Source: Ga0077527 sp964433345
GTDB lineage: Bacteria; Pseudomonadota; Gammaproteobacteria; Burkholderiales; SG8-41
Assembly: GCA_964433345.1 (NCBI GenBank)
Contig: CAYSQJ010000007.1
Span: 1-64,000, forward strand
Length of the DNA stretch: 64,000 bases
Reading direction: 5' to 3'
A program made the translations under genes and the position numbers. The notes below the pieces were generated by a model, which saw only the letters and a program-made list of their open reading frames with translations, ran no database searches and was not told where the DNA came from. Shown here piece after piece: positions 16,073 to 25,072 of this stretch; position 1 is the stretch's first letter, and every line of letters starts with the position of its first letter.

Positions 16073-17035
16073 TCAGTCAGCCGAAATCCCGGCTTCGCGG
16101 ATGACCTTCGCCCATTTGTTCATCTCGGAACGCAGGTACTGGCCGGATTCGTCGAGTCCGCCGCCGATGAGGTCGATGCCGGCGGCGGCGAAACGTTTCG
16201 CAGTTTCGGGTTCGCGCAGCGCGGCGTTGGCGTCGGCATTGATTTTCAGCAGTGTCGCGCGCTGCGTCTTCGATGGCGCGAACACGCCGTACCAGACGTC
16301 GAAGGCATAGCCGGGTAGGCCGTTCTCGGCCACTGTCGGCAGTTCCGGTGCGGCGGGGCTGCGCTTGGCGCCGGTCACCGCCAGTGCGCGCAGCTTGCCC
16401 GACTTCGCGTGTGGCAGGATGGTGCCGACGCCGGCAATCGCCATCTGCACCTCGCCGGAGAGCAGTGCCGTGGTGCCGGGACCGGTGCCCTTGTACGGTA
16501 CGTGCACCATGTTCACGCCGGCGATGACGCGGAACAGTTCCGAACCGAGGTGGGACGCGCCGCTGACGCCACCGGAGGCGAAGCGGATGTCTCCCGGCTT
16601 CGATTTCGCAAGCCGCACCAGATCGGCCACCGACTTCACCGGCATCGAGGGATGCACCGCGACGACGAAAGGCTGGGTGCCGACTATGGTTACCGCGGCG
16701 ATGTCGCGCCGGACGTCGAAAGGCAATTTCCTGTAGAGCGCCGGAGCATAGGAAATGCCGACGCTTTGCAGCAGCAGCGTGTGGCCGTCCGGCGTTGCCT
16801 TGGCGGTGATGTCGGTTGCGATCACGCCGCCGCCACCGGGACGGTTGTCAACGATCACCTGCTGGCCCCAGATCGCGGTGAGCCCCTGGGCGAACAGGCG
16901 CGCGATGATGTCGGTGCCGCCGCCGGCGGCCGAGGCCGCGACCATGCGCACCGGGCGCTCGGGGAAGTCTGCTGCCGCTGCGTTGCCCGCCACGCAACAG
17001 GCGGCGAGGGTGATGCCGACAAGTGCTCGTTGCAT
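16073..17035 (-). CDS. Bug/TctC-family periplasmic substrate-binding protein
   Basis: 320 residues from the ATG at 17035 (MQRALVGITLAACCVAGNAAAADFP, signal peptide). The longer frame to 17551 runs antisense through the next gene and is not a real extension. Signatures: PVRMVAASAAGGGTDIIARLFAQG, QQVIVDNRPGGGGVIATDITAKATPDGHTLLL, VHVPYKGTGPGTTALLSGEV and KLRALAVTGAKR. It lies between the ketopantoate-reductase-like gene (44 bases upstream) and a paralogous Bug gene, suggesting one catabolic transcription unit. Confidence 0.92.
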   Translation of the reverse strand: MQRALVGITLAACCVAGNAAAADFPERPVRMVAASAAGGGTDIIARLFAQGLTAIWGQQVIVDNRPGGGGVIATDITAKATPDGHTLLLQSVGISYAPALYRKLPFDVRRDIAAVTIVGTQPFVVAVHPSMPVKSVADLVRLAKSKPGDIRFASGGVSGASHLGSELFRVIAGVNMVHVPYKGTGPGTTALLSGEVQMAIAGVGTILPHAKSGKLRALAVTGAKRSPAAPELPTVAENGLPGYAFDVWYGVFAPSKTQRATLLKINADANAALREPETAKRFAAAGIDLIGGGLDESGQYLRSEMNKWAKVIREAGISAD

Positions 17036-17079
17036 GCCGTTCTCCTCCGTCCGGCCTTGTTTGGCCGCAGTGTATACGC

Positions 17080-18117
17080 TCAGGTGGCGCCTGCGCTCAC
17101 CTGCTGCTTTAGCAACGCATAATTGTCGGGTGACATCTCGAGTTCGCCGCGGTTGATGCGGCGGTCGAGCGCGGTTACGGCATCGTTGGCCGGCGTGGCA
17201 ATGCCCAGCTCGCGGCCTTTGCGCGCCACCAGGCCGCTGATGAATTCGATTTCGCTGGTGCGACCCTTCAGATGGTCGTGGATCGGTGCGGTGCGGCCAC
17301 CACCGACATGCGACATCAGGGTTTTCATCGTGGTGACCAGGTTCTCGTCGCTGGAACCGGCAAACTCGTCGGCACGCAGGCCGAACACCGGTTCCATGCG
17401 GTAGCCGAGCGCCGCGCCCACGGCCAGCGATTCGCGTCCGAGCTTCACCGAGATGTCGAACATGCCGGGCAGGGCGCAGGCCTCGAAGTTGCGCAGCCCG
17501 AGCAGGCTGAACGGCCCCATGGTCATCGTGTTGGCAATCAGCTTGGTCCACTTCGCGCCGTAGATGTTGTTGGTGACGTCGCAGCGGCCGACCTTGCCCA
17601 TGATCGCGGCGATTTCCTTGACCCGCGGCGTGTGGCTGCCGTCGAGTTCACCGACAGTGAACCAGGTCACTTTGCGGTTGGTGTTGCGCTGGATCTGTCC
17701 CGGGGTGAACAGCTCCGCCTGCAGTTCGACGACGCAGCCAATCACCCGCTCGCGGCCGACGATGGAGGCGATGGCGTCGTCGTTCATGCCGTTCTGGGTG
17801 CCGACGACGATGCCGTCGGCCTTCAGCCAGGGCTTGATGAATTCGGCGAGCCAGCGCGTGTCGTTGGACTTGGCAGCGAGAAACACGATGTCGAATTCGA
17901 GCCGCGCCGAGGACAGCGCGCAGAGATGCAGCGCCTTCACCGGCACCTGGAACTGCGATTCCTTGAACTGCACGTGCAGGCCGTTGTTCTTCATGGCCCT
18001 GACATGGGCCGGCCACTGGTCGATCAGCGTCACGTCGAGGCCTGCATGGGTCAGGTCGGCGCCGATGCTGCTGCCGATGGCGCCGCTGCCGAGGACTGCG
18101 ATTTTCTTGGTTTTCAT
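17080..18117 (-). CDS. Ketopantoate reductase-like NADP-dependent dehydrogenase (ApbA/PanE family)
   Basis: 345 residues. N-terminal Rossmann motif IAVLGSGAIGSSIGADLTHAG; VFLAAKSNDTRW and GIVVGTQNGMNDDAI are the family's NADP/substrate loop. The catalytic lysine region is NNIYGAKWTKLIANTMTMGP, and the C-terminal helical domain carries EIEFISGLVARKGRELGIATPANDAV. It reduces a 2-oxo acid or oxidises a 2-hydroxy acid. It is longer than E. coli PanE (about 300) and located in a carboxylate-catabolic context without other pan genes, so I do not assign panE. It is probably co-transcribed with the Bug gene downstream. Confidence 0.88.
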   Translation of the reverse strand: MKTKKIAVLGSGAIGSSIGADLTHAGLDVTLIDQWPAHVRAMKNNGLHVQFKESQFQVPVKALHLCALSSARLEFDIVFLAAKSNDTRWLAEFIKPWLKADGIVVGTQNGMNDDAIASIVGRERVIGCVVELQAELFTPGQIQRNTNRKVTWFTVGELDGSHTPRVKEIAAIMGKVGRCDVTNNIYGAKWTKLIANTMTMGPFSLLGLRNFEACALPGMFDISVKLGRESLAVGAALGYRMEPVFGLRADEFAGSSDENLVTTMKTLMSHVGGGRTAPIHDHLKGRTSEIEFISGLVARKGRELGIATPANDAVTALDRRINRGELEMSPDNYALLKQQVSAGAT

Positions 18118-18173
18118 GTCTTGGCCGGTTTTGTGGTTTGACGAGTACTACAGTACGGTTTTCCGCCGTTATT

Positions 18174-18277
18174 CCCGAGGACGCCGCAATCCAGGATGTG
18201 CCTGCAGCCCTTGCCTGGATTCCGGCTCGCCCCCAAGGGGACTTCCTTCGGGGCGCGCGGAGCGCGGCCGGAATGAC
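18174..18277. repeat. Extragenic palindromic repeat with the nested 27-bp module
   Basis: A degenerate left half (ATTCCCGAGGACGCCGCAATCCAGG), then CTGGATTCCGG ... GGCCGGAATGAC. The loop of the right hairpin is the module CCCCCAAGGGGACTT...GGGGCGC (18230-18256). It lies between the ketopantoate-reductase-like and MmgE/PrpD genes. Confidence 0.8.
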
Positions 18278-18279
18278 GA

Positions 18280-19659
18280 TTATCGTTTTTGCGCTGCCAG
18301 TGCCAGCAACTCCTGCACCGAATGGTTTTCGATGTCGAGCGCGATCTTCGCAATGGCGTCGACCGGTGCGTCGGGCAGGATGCCGCGGATTTTTGCGGTG
18401 ACACCCGCGGCATCGACCGGATTGTCGATGGAGCCGGTGGGGTTGAGGATGTCTTCGCGCACCCACTGCCCGTCTTTTTCCGCGGCGACCCAGCCGGCAA
18501 AGTGCTTCGGGTACAGCTTGTCGAGTTCGGGATCGTGTTCGCATTCGAGCTGCGCCGCCAGTTTGACCAGCGCCGGATCCGACATGCGCTCCGAGGTGAA
18601 CTGCGGCGGCAGCACCTGGCCGTCCATCAGTGCCGCGGCGATCACGTAGCGCAGGCTCATCTGCGCGTTGAGCGCGCTGCCTGGCGCATAGGCGAATCCG
18701 CACTGCACGTCGACGACGTTGGACAGGCCGACCTTGACGCGGCGTTTCGCATCCCAAGGCGCGCCGATCTTCTTGCGCACCGCCAACGCGGCGTCGATGT
18801 AGGCGTGGGTGCTGCCGCAGCAGGAATAGGGCTTGATCGAGTTTTTTTCAGTGTGCCAGACGCGGCCGAGATCGCGGGTCAGCAGCGTTGCGTCGCTGTC
18901 GTCGGAATGCGCTCTCAGCACGCCGCCGTCCTCGTATTCGTAGATCTGCATCGGCCCGGTGTAACCCATCGCCGCGAGTTCGGCGGCGAGCACGCCGGAG
19001 TGCACCGCCTTGCCGGCATGGAAACGTTTGCTCATGGTACCGTCGGCGTTGAAGGCCCAGGTGCCGGCGCCCTGGGTGCCGGCAAGGCCCAGCGCCCAGG
19101 CCGTCCGCTCGGCATCGAGTTTAAGCAGCGAGGCGCAGGTCGCCGCCGCCGCGAATGGACCGTAGATGCCGGTGATGTGCCAGCCGCGCAGCCGCGTTGC
19201 CGAAGGGTTAGAGGCGAGGCTGGAGCGGATCATGGTTTCGTAGCCCGCCGCGATTGCGGTGACTACTGCCTTGCCGTCAGAGCCCAGTTTTTCCGCCATT
19301 GCCAGTGCCGTCGGTACCGCGATCGCGCCGGCGTGCAGCTTGGCGTTGTGGTAATCGTCGAGTTCGAAGGCGTGCGCCGCCGAGCCGTTGACCATTGCCG
19401 CATCGGCAACGCGCAGCGACGGGCCCTTGTCGCCCCAGACCGTGGCATCACCCTTGCCGGAACTGCCGGCGCGCGCCCATTGCAGTAGCATCTGCGCCCA
19501 CGGCGTGCCGTAGCCATAGATGCCGCAGCCGAAGGTGTCGAGGATGGCGATGCGCACCACTTCACGGGTGCGCGCCGGAATGTCTTCATATTTCAGCCCG
19601 CTGATCCAGGCAGCGAGTTCGCGGGTCGGTGCGCCGATGGCGCGGCGGTCGTCATTCAT
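18280..19659 (-). CDS. MmgE/PrpD-family protein
   Basis: 459 residues from the ATG at 19659, which follows an AGAGGAGAG ribosome site. The family includes 2-methylcitrate dehydratase (PrpD), cis-aconitate decarboxylase and iminodisuccinate epimerase. Signatures: VVRIAILDTFGCGIYGYGTP, MVNGSAAHAFELDDYHNAKLHAG (the conserved H-x-x-E-x-D-D active-site stretch), RGWHITGIYGPFAAAAT and KPYSCCGSTHAYIDAA. It is cytoplasmic. Divergent from the FAD dehydrogenase gene, sharing a 251-base regulatory gap. The substrate is probably a tricarboxylate or its derivative (inference). Confidence 0.92.
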   Translation of the reverse strand: MNDDRRAIGAPTRELAAWISGLKYEDIPARTREVVRIAILDTFGCGIYGYGTPWAQMLLQWARAGSSGKGDATVWGDKGPSLRVADAAMVNGSAAHAFELDDYHNAKLHAGAIAVPTALAMAEKLGSDGKAVVTAIAAGYETMIRSSLASNPSATRLRGWHITGIYGPFAAAATCASLLKLDAERTAWALGLAGTQGAGTWAFNADGTMSKRFHAGKAVHSGVLAAELAAMGYTGPMQIYEYEDGGVLRAHSDDSDATLLTRDLGRVWHTEKNSIKPYSCCGSTHAYIDAALAVRKKIGAPWDAKRRVKVGLSNVVDVQCGFAYAPGSALNAQMSLRYVIAAALMDGQVLPPQFTSERMSDPALVKLAAQLECEHDPELDKLYPKHFAGWVAAEKDGQWVREDILNPTGSIDNPVDAAGVTAKIRGILPDAPVDAIAKIALDIENHSVQELLALAAQKR

Positions 19660-19763
19660 GGCTTTTCTCTCCTCTGTGCGACATGCATTGGCGACCAGCG
19701 TAACCCGATCGCGCCGGCCGGGCATCAGCAAGTCCACATCAAGGAATGCCCTGTGCCGCTTTC

Positions 19764-19793
19764 TTGACACATTTTCCGCGGCCGCTCCATACT
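19764..19793 (+). promoter_or_regulatory. Candidate sigma-70 promoter of the FAD dehydrogenase gene
   Basis: Perfect TTGACA (19764-19769), an 18-base spacer, then CATACT (19788-19793, four of six). It lies in the divergent gap 118 bases before the ATG at 19911. Confidence 0.55.
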
Positions 19794-19910
19794 CGAAACG
19801 CCCATGCGGCAAGACTGCGCGGCAATGCAGCGGTCAGCGGCGGAGCACCGGCGCGCAGTGCGCCGGCCGCGGTGAACCGCGATCCGGATCATTCGAGAGG
19901 AGTCCAATAA

Positions 19911-21482
19911 ATGGATTACGACGTCATCGTCGTCGGCGGCGGCAACGCGGCCTGCGCCGCGGCCGTGTCGGCCCGTGAACACGGCGCGAAAAAAGTGCTG
20001 CTGCTGGAGAAGGCGCCGAAAGGCCAGCGCGGCGGCAACACCCATTTCAGCGGCGCGATTTTCCGCTTCGTGTTCAACCATGTCGACGAGCTCGACCGTT
20101 TCGTGCCCACGGCCGAGGATGAATATCCCGGCTTCCGCAGCGGAGTCCCGGTCTATCCCAAAGAGGCCTTTACCGAAGACCTGATGAAGGTCACCGACGG
20201 CCGCAGCGATCCCGAACTCGCGGAATTGCTGATCGACGAGTCCTACGACACCACCTGCTGGCTGCAGGACACCGGCAAGCACCATTTCGAGCTGGCGAAA
20301 TCGGTGATGGGCATCAAGGTCGGCGACAAGATCAAGTGGCCGCGCGGCGCGATCGTGCGCACCGTGCACGAAGGCGTCGGCCTGTCCCAGCAGTGGTTCA
20401 AGACCTGTGAGGCGATGGGCGTCGAAATCCGTTACGAGGCGCATGTGCTCGACCTCGCGATGAACGGACAGGGCGCGGTGAAGGGCGTGGTGGTGCGCGG
20501 TGAGAAGGGCCTGCAGACGCTGAAGGCCGGCGCGGTGATCCTCGCCTGCGGCGGCTTCGAGACCAATCCGGCCTGGCGCACCCACTACCTCGGCCAGGAG
20601 TGGGGGCACGCCAAGGTGCGCGGATCCAACTTCAATTACGGCGACGGCCTGCGCATGGCGATCGAGGCCGGTGCGATGCCCTGGGGCCACTGGGGCGGCT
20701 GCCACGCGACACCGATCGTTGCCAGCGCCCCCGACTACGGCAAGAAGGAGCTCACCGACAAGACCAACCGCCTGTCCTATCCCTACGGCGTGATGATCAA
20801 CGTCGAGGGCAAGCGCTGGATCGACGAGGCGGTGGATTTCCAGGCCTTCACCTACGCCAAGTACGGCGGCCTGATCCTGAAGCAGCCGAAGAGCCTCGTT
20901 TACCAGATCTTCGACGCCAAGACGATGCATCTGCTCGAGCCTCGCTACTCGACCAGCGAGCCCTACAAGTCCGACACGCTGGAAGGACTGGTGAAGCAGC
21001 TCAATGTGAACCAAGAAGAAGCGATGAGAACGCTGCGCGAATACAACGAGGCCTGCGGCCGCGGCGGTCCTTTCAATGCTGCCGTGCTCGACGGCATGCA
21101 CACCGAGGGCATCGATCCGCCGAAGTCGAACTGGGCGCAGAAACTCGACACGCCGCCCTATGTGTCCTGGCCGGTCACCGGCGGCATCACCTTCACCTTC
21201 GGCGGCCTCAAGATCAACAAGCGGGCGCAGGTGATCTCCACCGGCTGGAAACCCATTCCCGGCCTTTACACCGCCGGCGAAATGGTCGGCGGCCTGTTCC
21301 ATTACAACTACCCGCTGGGCACCGGCCTGATGTCGGGGGCGGTGTTCGGGCGGATCGCAGGGCGCGAGGCGGCGAAGGAGGCGGCGGGGGGGAAGGCCAA
21401 GGGCAGGCCGGTGAAGAAGGTTGCTGCGAAAAAGGCTGCGGCCAAAAAGCCTGCGGTGAAAAAGGCGGTGAAGAAAAAATAA
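19911..21482 (+). CDS. FAD-dependent dehydrogenase, tricarballylate dehydrogenase (TcuA)/fumarate reductase flavoprotein-like, with Lys/Ala tail
   Basis: 523 residues. N-terminal FAD motif YDVIVVGGGNAACAAAVSA with the acidic end of strand 2 (VLLLEKAPKGQRGGNTHFSG) as in TcuA. VILACGGFETNP, and C-terminal GGLKINKRAQVIST and GLYTAGEMVGGLFHYNYPLGTGL complete the FAD domain. TcuA oxidises tricarballylate to cis-aconitate; related enzymes act on fumarate or 3-ketosteroids. Residues 493-523 form a separate Lys/Ala/Pro tail (KKVAAKKAAAKKPAVKK) like the C-termini of histone H1-like proteins, which is not part of the catalytic family. RBS AGAGGAG precedes the ATG. Divergent from MmgE/PrpD. Confidence 0.88.
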   Translation: MDYDVIVVGGGNAACAAAVSAREHGAKKVLLLEKAPKGQRGGNTHFSGAIFRFVFNHVDELDRFVPTAEDEYPGFRSGVPVYPKEAFTEDLMKVTDGRSDPELAELLIDESYDTTCWLQDTGKHHFELAKSVMGIKVGDKIKWPRGAIVRTVHEGVGLSQQWFKTCEAMGVEIRYEAHVLDLAMNGQGAVKGVVVRGEKGLQTLKAGAVILACGGFETNPAWRTHYLGQEWGHAKVRGSNFNYGDGLRMAIEAGAMPWGHWGGCHATPIVASAPDYGKKELTDKTNRLSYPYGVMINVEGKRWIDEAVDFQAFTYAKYGGLILKQPKSLVYQIFDAKTMHLLEPRYSTSEPYKSDTLEGLVKQLNVNQEEAMRTLREYNEACGRGGPFNAAVLDGMHTEGIDPPKSNWAQKLDTPPYVSWPVTGGITFTFGGLKINKRAQVISTGWKPIPGLYTAGEMVGGLFHYNYPLGTGLMSGAVFGRIAGREAAKEAAGGKAKGRPVKKVAAKKAAAKKPAVKKAVKKK

Positions 21483-21557
21483 AGCACCTTCAGGCCGTGC
21501 CGACCGGCGATTTCCGTAAGTACTTCCAGGAACCGCCGGCTACGCGCTGAGCAGGTC

Positions 21558-22442
21558 ATGGCAGACGCACTGCGTTCCCGCAGGAAAGTCCACGTGCTTG
21601 CCGCCCTCTGCGGCTGCCTGATTGCGGCTGTCTGGGTGCTCCACGCCGTGTTCACCTCGACCAGTTCCACCGCGGCGATCGGCCTCATCTTTGTGCCCTT
21701 CTACGGCCTCGGCGGAGCGCTACTCGGCTGCGCGGTGACGTATGTCGGGTTTGCACTGTCCGATGTGTTTGCTGGGCGCAAGGCCTGGCACAACGCCCCG
21801 GTGCTGGTTTCCGGTTTGCTGCTGGCGGCCGCTGTGTTGTTCGGCAGTGCAATGCTGCAGCAGCGCCATGCGCTGGCAGTGGCTTCGGATCCGCGGGCGA
21901 CGCCGGAGATGCTGACGGAGATCAGTGGGGCGTGGATTCCGCTGGGACGCCGCAATGTCGATATCGCGCTGATGAAAAATCCGGCCACGCCGGCTGCGTT
22001 GCTGGCGGCGGTGGTGGAGGAGGGGCGCGATGCTTACCTCGTCTCGCTTGCCGGCGCGCATGCCAGTACGCCATTGCCGGTGCTGGAGAAAATCGCTGCA
22101 GGTCCGCTGGGTTATGAACGCATGGCCGGGCTGGCGACCCATCCGCGCTTGACGCCAGCGATGGCTGAGCGGCTGGCGGCCGCGGTGCGCGCGGATTTTC
22201 GGTCCGATGTTGAGTACAGGCTGTACCAGACCTATGTACTTGCAGCGCTGGTGCGCAATCCGGCAAGTCCCCAGGCGGTGTTTGACCGTCTCGCCGCGCG
22301 CGAAGCACCGGAACATTTTCTTGCGCTGGCCGTGATCCGCTCGCCGCGGGCGGACTGCCGCCAGGTGGCGCGGGCGGGCTCCACCGGCGGCGAGATGCTG
22401 CACACGACTGCGCTCGCCGAACTGAAACGCCGCGGCTGCTGA
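21558..22442 (+). CDS. Membrane protein with LRV-type alpha-helical repeats
   Basis: 294 residues. About three N-terminal TM segments (roughly 11-31, 40-63, 81-101). The rest is built of about five repeats of the leucine-rich-variant pattern: VASDPRATPEMLTEI, LMKNPATPAALLAAV, LAGAHASTPLPVLEKI, LATHPRLTPAMAERL and LVRNPASPQAVFDRL, spaced about 35-45 residues apart. LRV repeats form right-handed alpha-3-10 solenoids used for protein contacts. The repeat region probably faces one side of the membrane as a binding platform; the partner is unknown. It lies 75 bases after the FAD dehydrogenase, possibly in the same transcript. Confidence 0.7.
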   Translation: MADALRSRRKVHVLAALCGCLIAAVWVLHAVFTSTSSTAAIGLIFVPFYGLGGALLGCAVTYVGFALSDVFAGRKAWHNAPVLVSGLLLAAAVLFGSAMLQQRHALAVASDPRATPEMLTEISGAWIPLGRRNVDIALMKNPATPAALLAAVVEEGRDAYLVSLAGAHASTPLPVLEKIAAGPLGYERMAGLATHPRLTPAMAERLAAAVRADFRSDVEYRLYQTYVLAALVRNPASPQAVFDRLAAREAPEHFLALAVIRSPRADCRQVARAGSTGGEMLHTTALAELKRRGC

Positions 22443-22451
22443 GGCCGCGGA

Positions 22452-23093
22452 CTAACGGAACGGTTTCGGCAGGCTGGCGCACACCGGGTGCGCCTGGTTT
22501 GCCGGTACGAGGCAGGTCAGGTATTCGCAGAAACGCCGCGACAGGGCATTGCCCCGGGTCTGGCAGCTGTCGGGTCCCGGCAGGTTGCTGAGGGCGGGGA
22601 AGCTGCTGGCGATCCCGCTGCCGAGCTGGAAGGAATCAAAAAAGTCGCGCGCTGCCTGCAGCGTCACCGCGTCCTGCGAGTCCGATCTGATGGCCAGCTC
22701 GTAGTAACGGCCGGACTCGGTGATGACGCGGTGTATCGACCACACGCTCGCGACCATGAAATGGAATTCGTTGGGCTTCAGTTCGCCTTCATCGTCGCCG
22801 AAGCTGCGTGCGTTCTGGTCGCTGCCGGTGATGCGGGTGATGACATTTTCGCGGATGCTGGCGCCCGCAAGACGCTTCGGATCGTGGCGGAACACGGAAT
22901 ATTCAAGCGAGCCTGCCTTGGCGCGGAACTCGACGCTGCCCTGGGCCGCCGGCAGGCGTTCCGGCGGTGCCGGCAGCAGCACGCGGAAATCGCCCTCCGG
23001 GGGCACGTAGTGTGTCCATTGCGGCTGCTGGGCGCCGGCAGCCAGCGACAGCAGGGTCGCCAGTGCGGCGGCGATCGTCAGCATTGTTTTCAT
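22452..23093 (-). CDS. Exported hypothetical protein
   Basis: 213 residues from the ATG at 23093, supported by an AAGGAG site 6 bases upstream. Signal peptide MKTMLTIAAALATLLSLAAGAQ. The mature N-terminal part (WTHYVPPEGDFRVLLPAPPERL ... FRAKAGSLEYSVFRHD ... AARDFFDSFQ) matches the general shape of periplasmic proteins that begin with 'GF(R/S)V.(F/L)P' and end with a 'FF.SF.L' helix. The C-terminus has four Cys (SCQTRGNAL, FCEYLTCLVP, PVCASL). Function unknown. Convergent with the LRV-repeat gene. Confidence 0.75.
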   Translation of the reverse strand: MKTMLTIAAALATLLSLAAGAQQPQWTHYVPPEGDFRVLLPAPPERLPAAQGSVEFRAKAGSLEYSVFRHDPKRLAGASIRENVITRITGSDQNARSFGDDEGELKPNEFHFMVASVWSIHRVITESGRYYELAIRSDSQDAVTLQAARDFFDSFQLGSGIASSFPALSNLPGPDSCQTRGNALSRRFCEYLTCLVPANQAHPVCASLPKPFR

Positions 23094-23283
23094 GTTGTGG
23101 TCTCCTTGCGAAGTCCCAGTGTAAACCGATCCTTTCTTGCGCATGCTGTGCGGTGCGGCAGGCCTATGCATGCGGGTTGCCTGCATGCGCGATCTGTTGC
23201 ACCCTTCGACAGGCAGTCCGCAAACTGTGCTGCAGCCGGCTTCCGGCCTCGCACCGGGTTCCGCTCCATCCGCTGACAGAATA

Positions 23284-24951
23284 ATGATTCCAGAAACCGG
23301 CCACGTCGCCCCCTTTGCAGAAATCGCGCTGCTGCTGTGCATTGCCGCCGGCGCGGGTCTCGTTGCGGTGCGCCTGCACCAGCCGGTACTGATTGCCTAC
23401 ATCGTCGTCGGCATCGTCGCCGGACCGGCGGTGCTGGGTCTTGTCGAGGCGCATGACCAGATCAACCTGCTGGCGCAGACCGGGGTCGCGGTGTTGCTGT
23501 TCCTGGTTGGCCTGCGCCTGGACCTGCATCACCTGCGCCACATCGGCCCGGTCGCGCTCGCCACCGGGCTGGGACAGCTCGCGTTCACCATCTTTTTCGG
23601 CTTCCTGATCATCTTCGGCATGGGGCGCGAGGTGATGGAGGCGCTCTATGTGGCGGTGGCACTGACGTTCTCCAGCACCATCATCATCGTCAAGCTGTTG
23701 TCGGACAAGCGCGAGCTCGATTCGCTGCACGGCCGCATCGCGGTGGGTTTCCTGATCGTGCAGGACATCGCGGTGGTGCTGGCGATGATGGTGATGAGCA
23801 CGCTGCGCGGCGCCGGCGAATCGGCGGTGGCAGAGCTGGGACTGTCGATCCTCGGCCGGGTTTCGGTGGCGGCCTTGCTGATGTACGTGCTGATGCGTTA
23901 CGTGCTGCCGGCGGTGGTGCGCGCGATGGCGCGCTCGCAGGAGTTGCTGCTGGTCTTCGCCATCGCGTGGGGCACGGGGCTCGCGGCACTGGGCGAATGG
24001 GCGGGGTTTTCAAAGGAGGCAGGCGCCTTCCTCGCCGGTTTTTCGCTGGCCTCGACCGCGTACCGCGACGCGATCGGCGCCCGGCTGTCGAGCATCCGCG
24101 ATTTCCTGCTGCTGTTCTTTTTCATCGACCTCGGCGCGAAGCTCGATTTTTCGACGCTGGGCGAAGAACTGTGGCCGGCGGCGATCCTGTCGGCTTTCGT
24201 GCTGGTCGGCAATCCGCTGATCGTGATGGCGATCATGGGCTATATGGGTTACCGCAGGCGCACCGGTTTTCTCGCCGGACTGACGGTGGCGCAGATCAGC
24301 GAGTTTTCCATCGTCTTTGTCGCGATGGGCATCAGCCTCGGCCATGTCGGCGTGCAGGCGCTGGGGCTCACCACGCTGGTCGGCGTGGTGACCATCACCC
24401 TGTCCACCTACATGATCATGTATTCACAGCAGCTGTATGCGCGCCTGGGGCCGTGGCTTGCTGTGTTCGAGCGGAAGCGGCCGCATCGCGAACTCGCGGC
24501 GGAGCAGCAGGCCGGCGGTGCGTCCGCGCCCGACGTGGTGGTGTTCGGCATGGGGCGTTATGGCGAGCGGTTTGCCGTGAAGCTGATGGAGGCGGACTTC
24601 AACGTGCTCGGCATCGAACACGATCCGGAGCGCGCTGATGCGCTGCATGCGCGCGGCATCCGCGTCAGCTTTGGCGATGCCCAGGACCCCGATTACCTCG
24701 AAAGCCTGCCGCTTGAAGGCGTGTCCTGGGTCGTCAGCTCGCTGCCGGACCTTGAATCCAATGGCGCGCTGCTGCAGGGACTGCGCCAGCGCCGCTATCA
24801 GGGTGATATCGCGGTCGTGGCCCGCGACGAGGCCCAGGGTGCTGCGCTCAAGCGGATCGGTGTGCCGACCGTGCTCTATCCCTTCCGCGACGCTGTGGAT
24901 TTCGCGGTCGAACACCTGGGAGCCCTGATTCGCTCGGAGAAGACGCCATGA
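23284..24951 (+). CDS. CPA2-family cation:proton antiporter with TrkA-N domain (KefB/YbaL type)
   Basis: 555 residues from the ATG at 23284 (MIPETGHVAPFAEIALLLC). An upstream in-frame start at 23137 would add 49 residues of non-membrane sequence and is rejected. About 12 TM segments occupy residues 10-400, including GVAVLLFLVGLRLDL and LSSIRDFLLLFFFIDLGAKLDF. A cytoplasmic RCK/TrkA-N domain begins near 420 with VVVFGMGRYGERFAVKLMEA (NAD-binding GxGxxG). It exchanges K+ or Na+ for H+ and is probably nucleotide-gated. No ancillary KefF/G gene is adjacent. Confidence 0.92.
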   Translation: MIPETGHVAPFAEIALLLCIAAGAGLVAVRLHQPVLIAYIVVGIVAGPAVLGLVEAHDQINLLAQTGVAVLLFLVGLRLDLHHLRHIGPVALATGLGQLAFTIFFGFLIIFGMGREVMEALYVAVALTFSSTIIIVKLLSDKRELDSLHGRIAVGFLIVQDIAVVLAMMVMSTLRGAGESAVAELGLSILGRVSVAALLMYVLMRYVLPAVVRAMARSQELLLVFAIAWGTGLAALGEWAGFSKEAGAFLAGFSLASTAYRDAIGARLSSIRDFLLLFFFIDLGAKLDFSTLGEELWPAAILSAFVLVGNPLIVMAIMGYMGYRRRTGFLAGLTVAQISEFSIVFVAMGISLGHVGVQALGLTTLVGVVTITLSTYMIMYSQQLYARLGPWLAVFERKRPHRELAAEQQAGGASAPDVVVFGMGRYGERFAVKLMEADFNVLGIEHDPERADALHARGIRVSFGDAQDPDYLESLPLEGVSWVVSSLPDLESNGALLQGLRQRRYQGDIAVVARDEAQGAALKRIGVPTVLYPFRDAVDFAVEHLGALIRSEKTP

Positions 24952-25072
24952 ACGGATGTCCGGTGGATGGATGTTGCGGCTTGCCGCTGCGATTGTGCTT
25001 GACGCGCGTGGTACGCTGGGCGAGGGTAGGCAGGATGCCGGCGCCTGACCGGTCAATTGAGGGGGTAGAAAA

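Noticed and set aside
19725..21302. 525-codon minus-strand frame opposite the FAD dehydrogenase gene
   Set aside because: The FAD frame has complete cofactor motifs; the antisense frame has none.
23137..23283. N-terminal extension of the CPA2 antiporter
   Set aside because: The added 49 residues are non-membrane and Cys/Arg-rich; the ATG at 23284 gives the typical family start.
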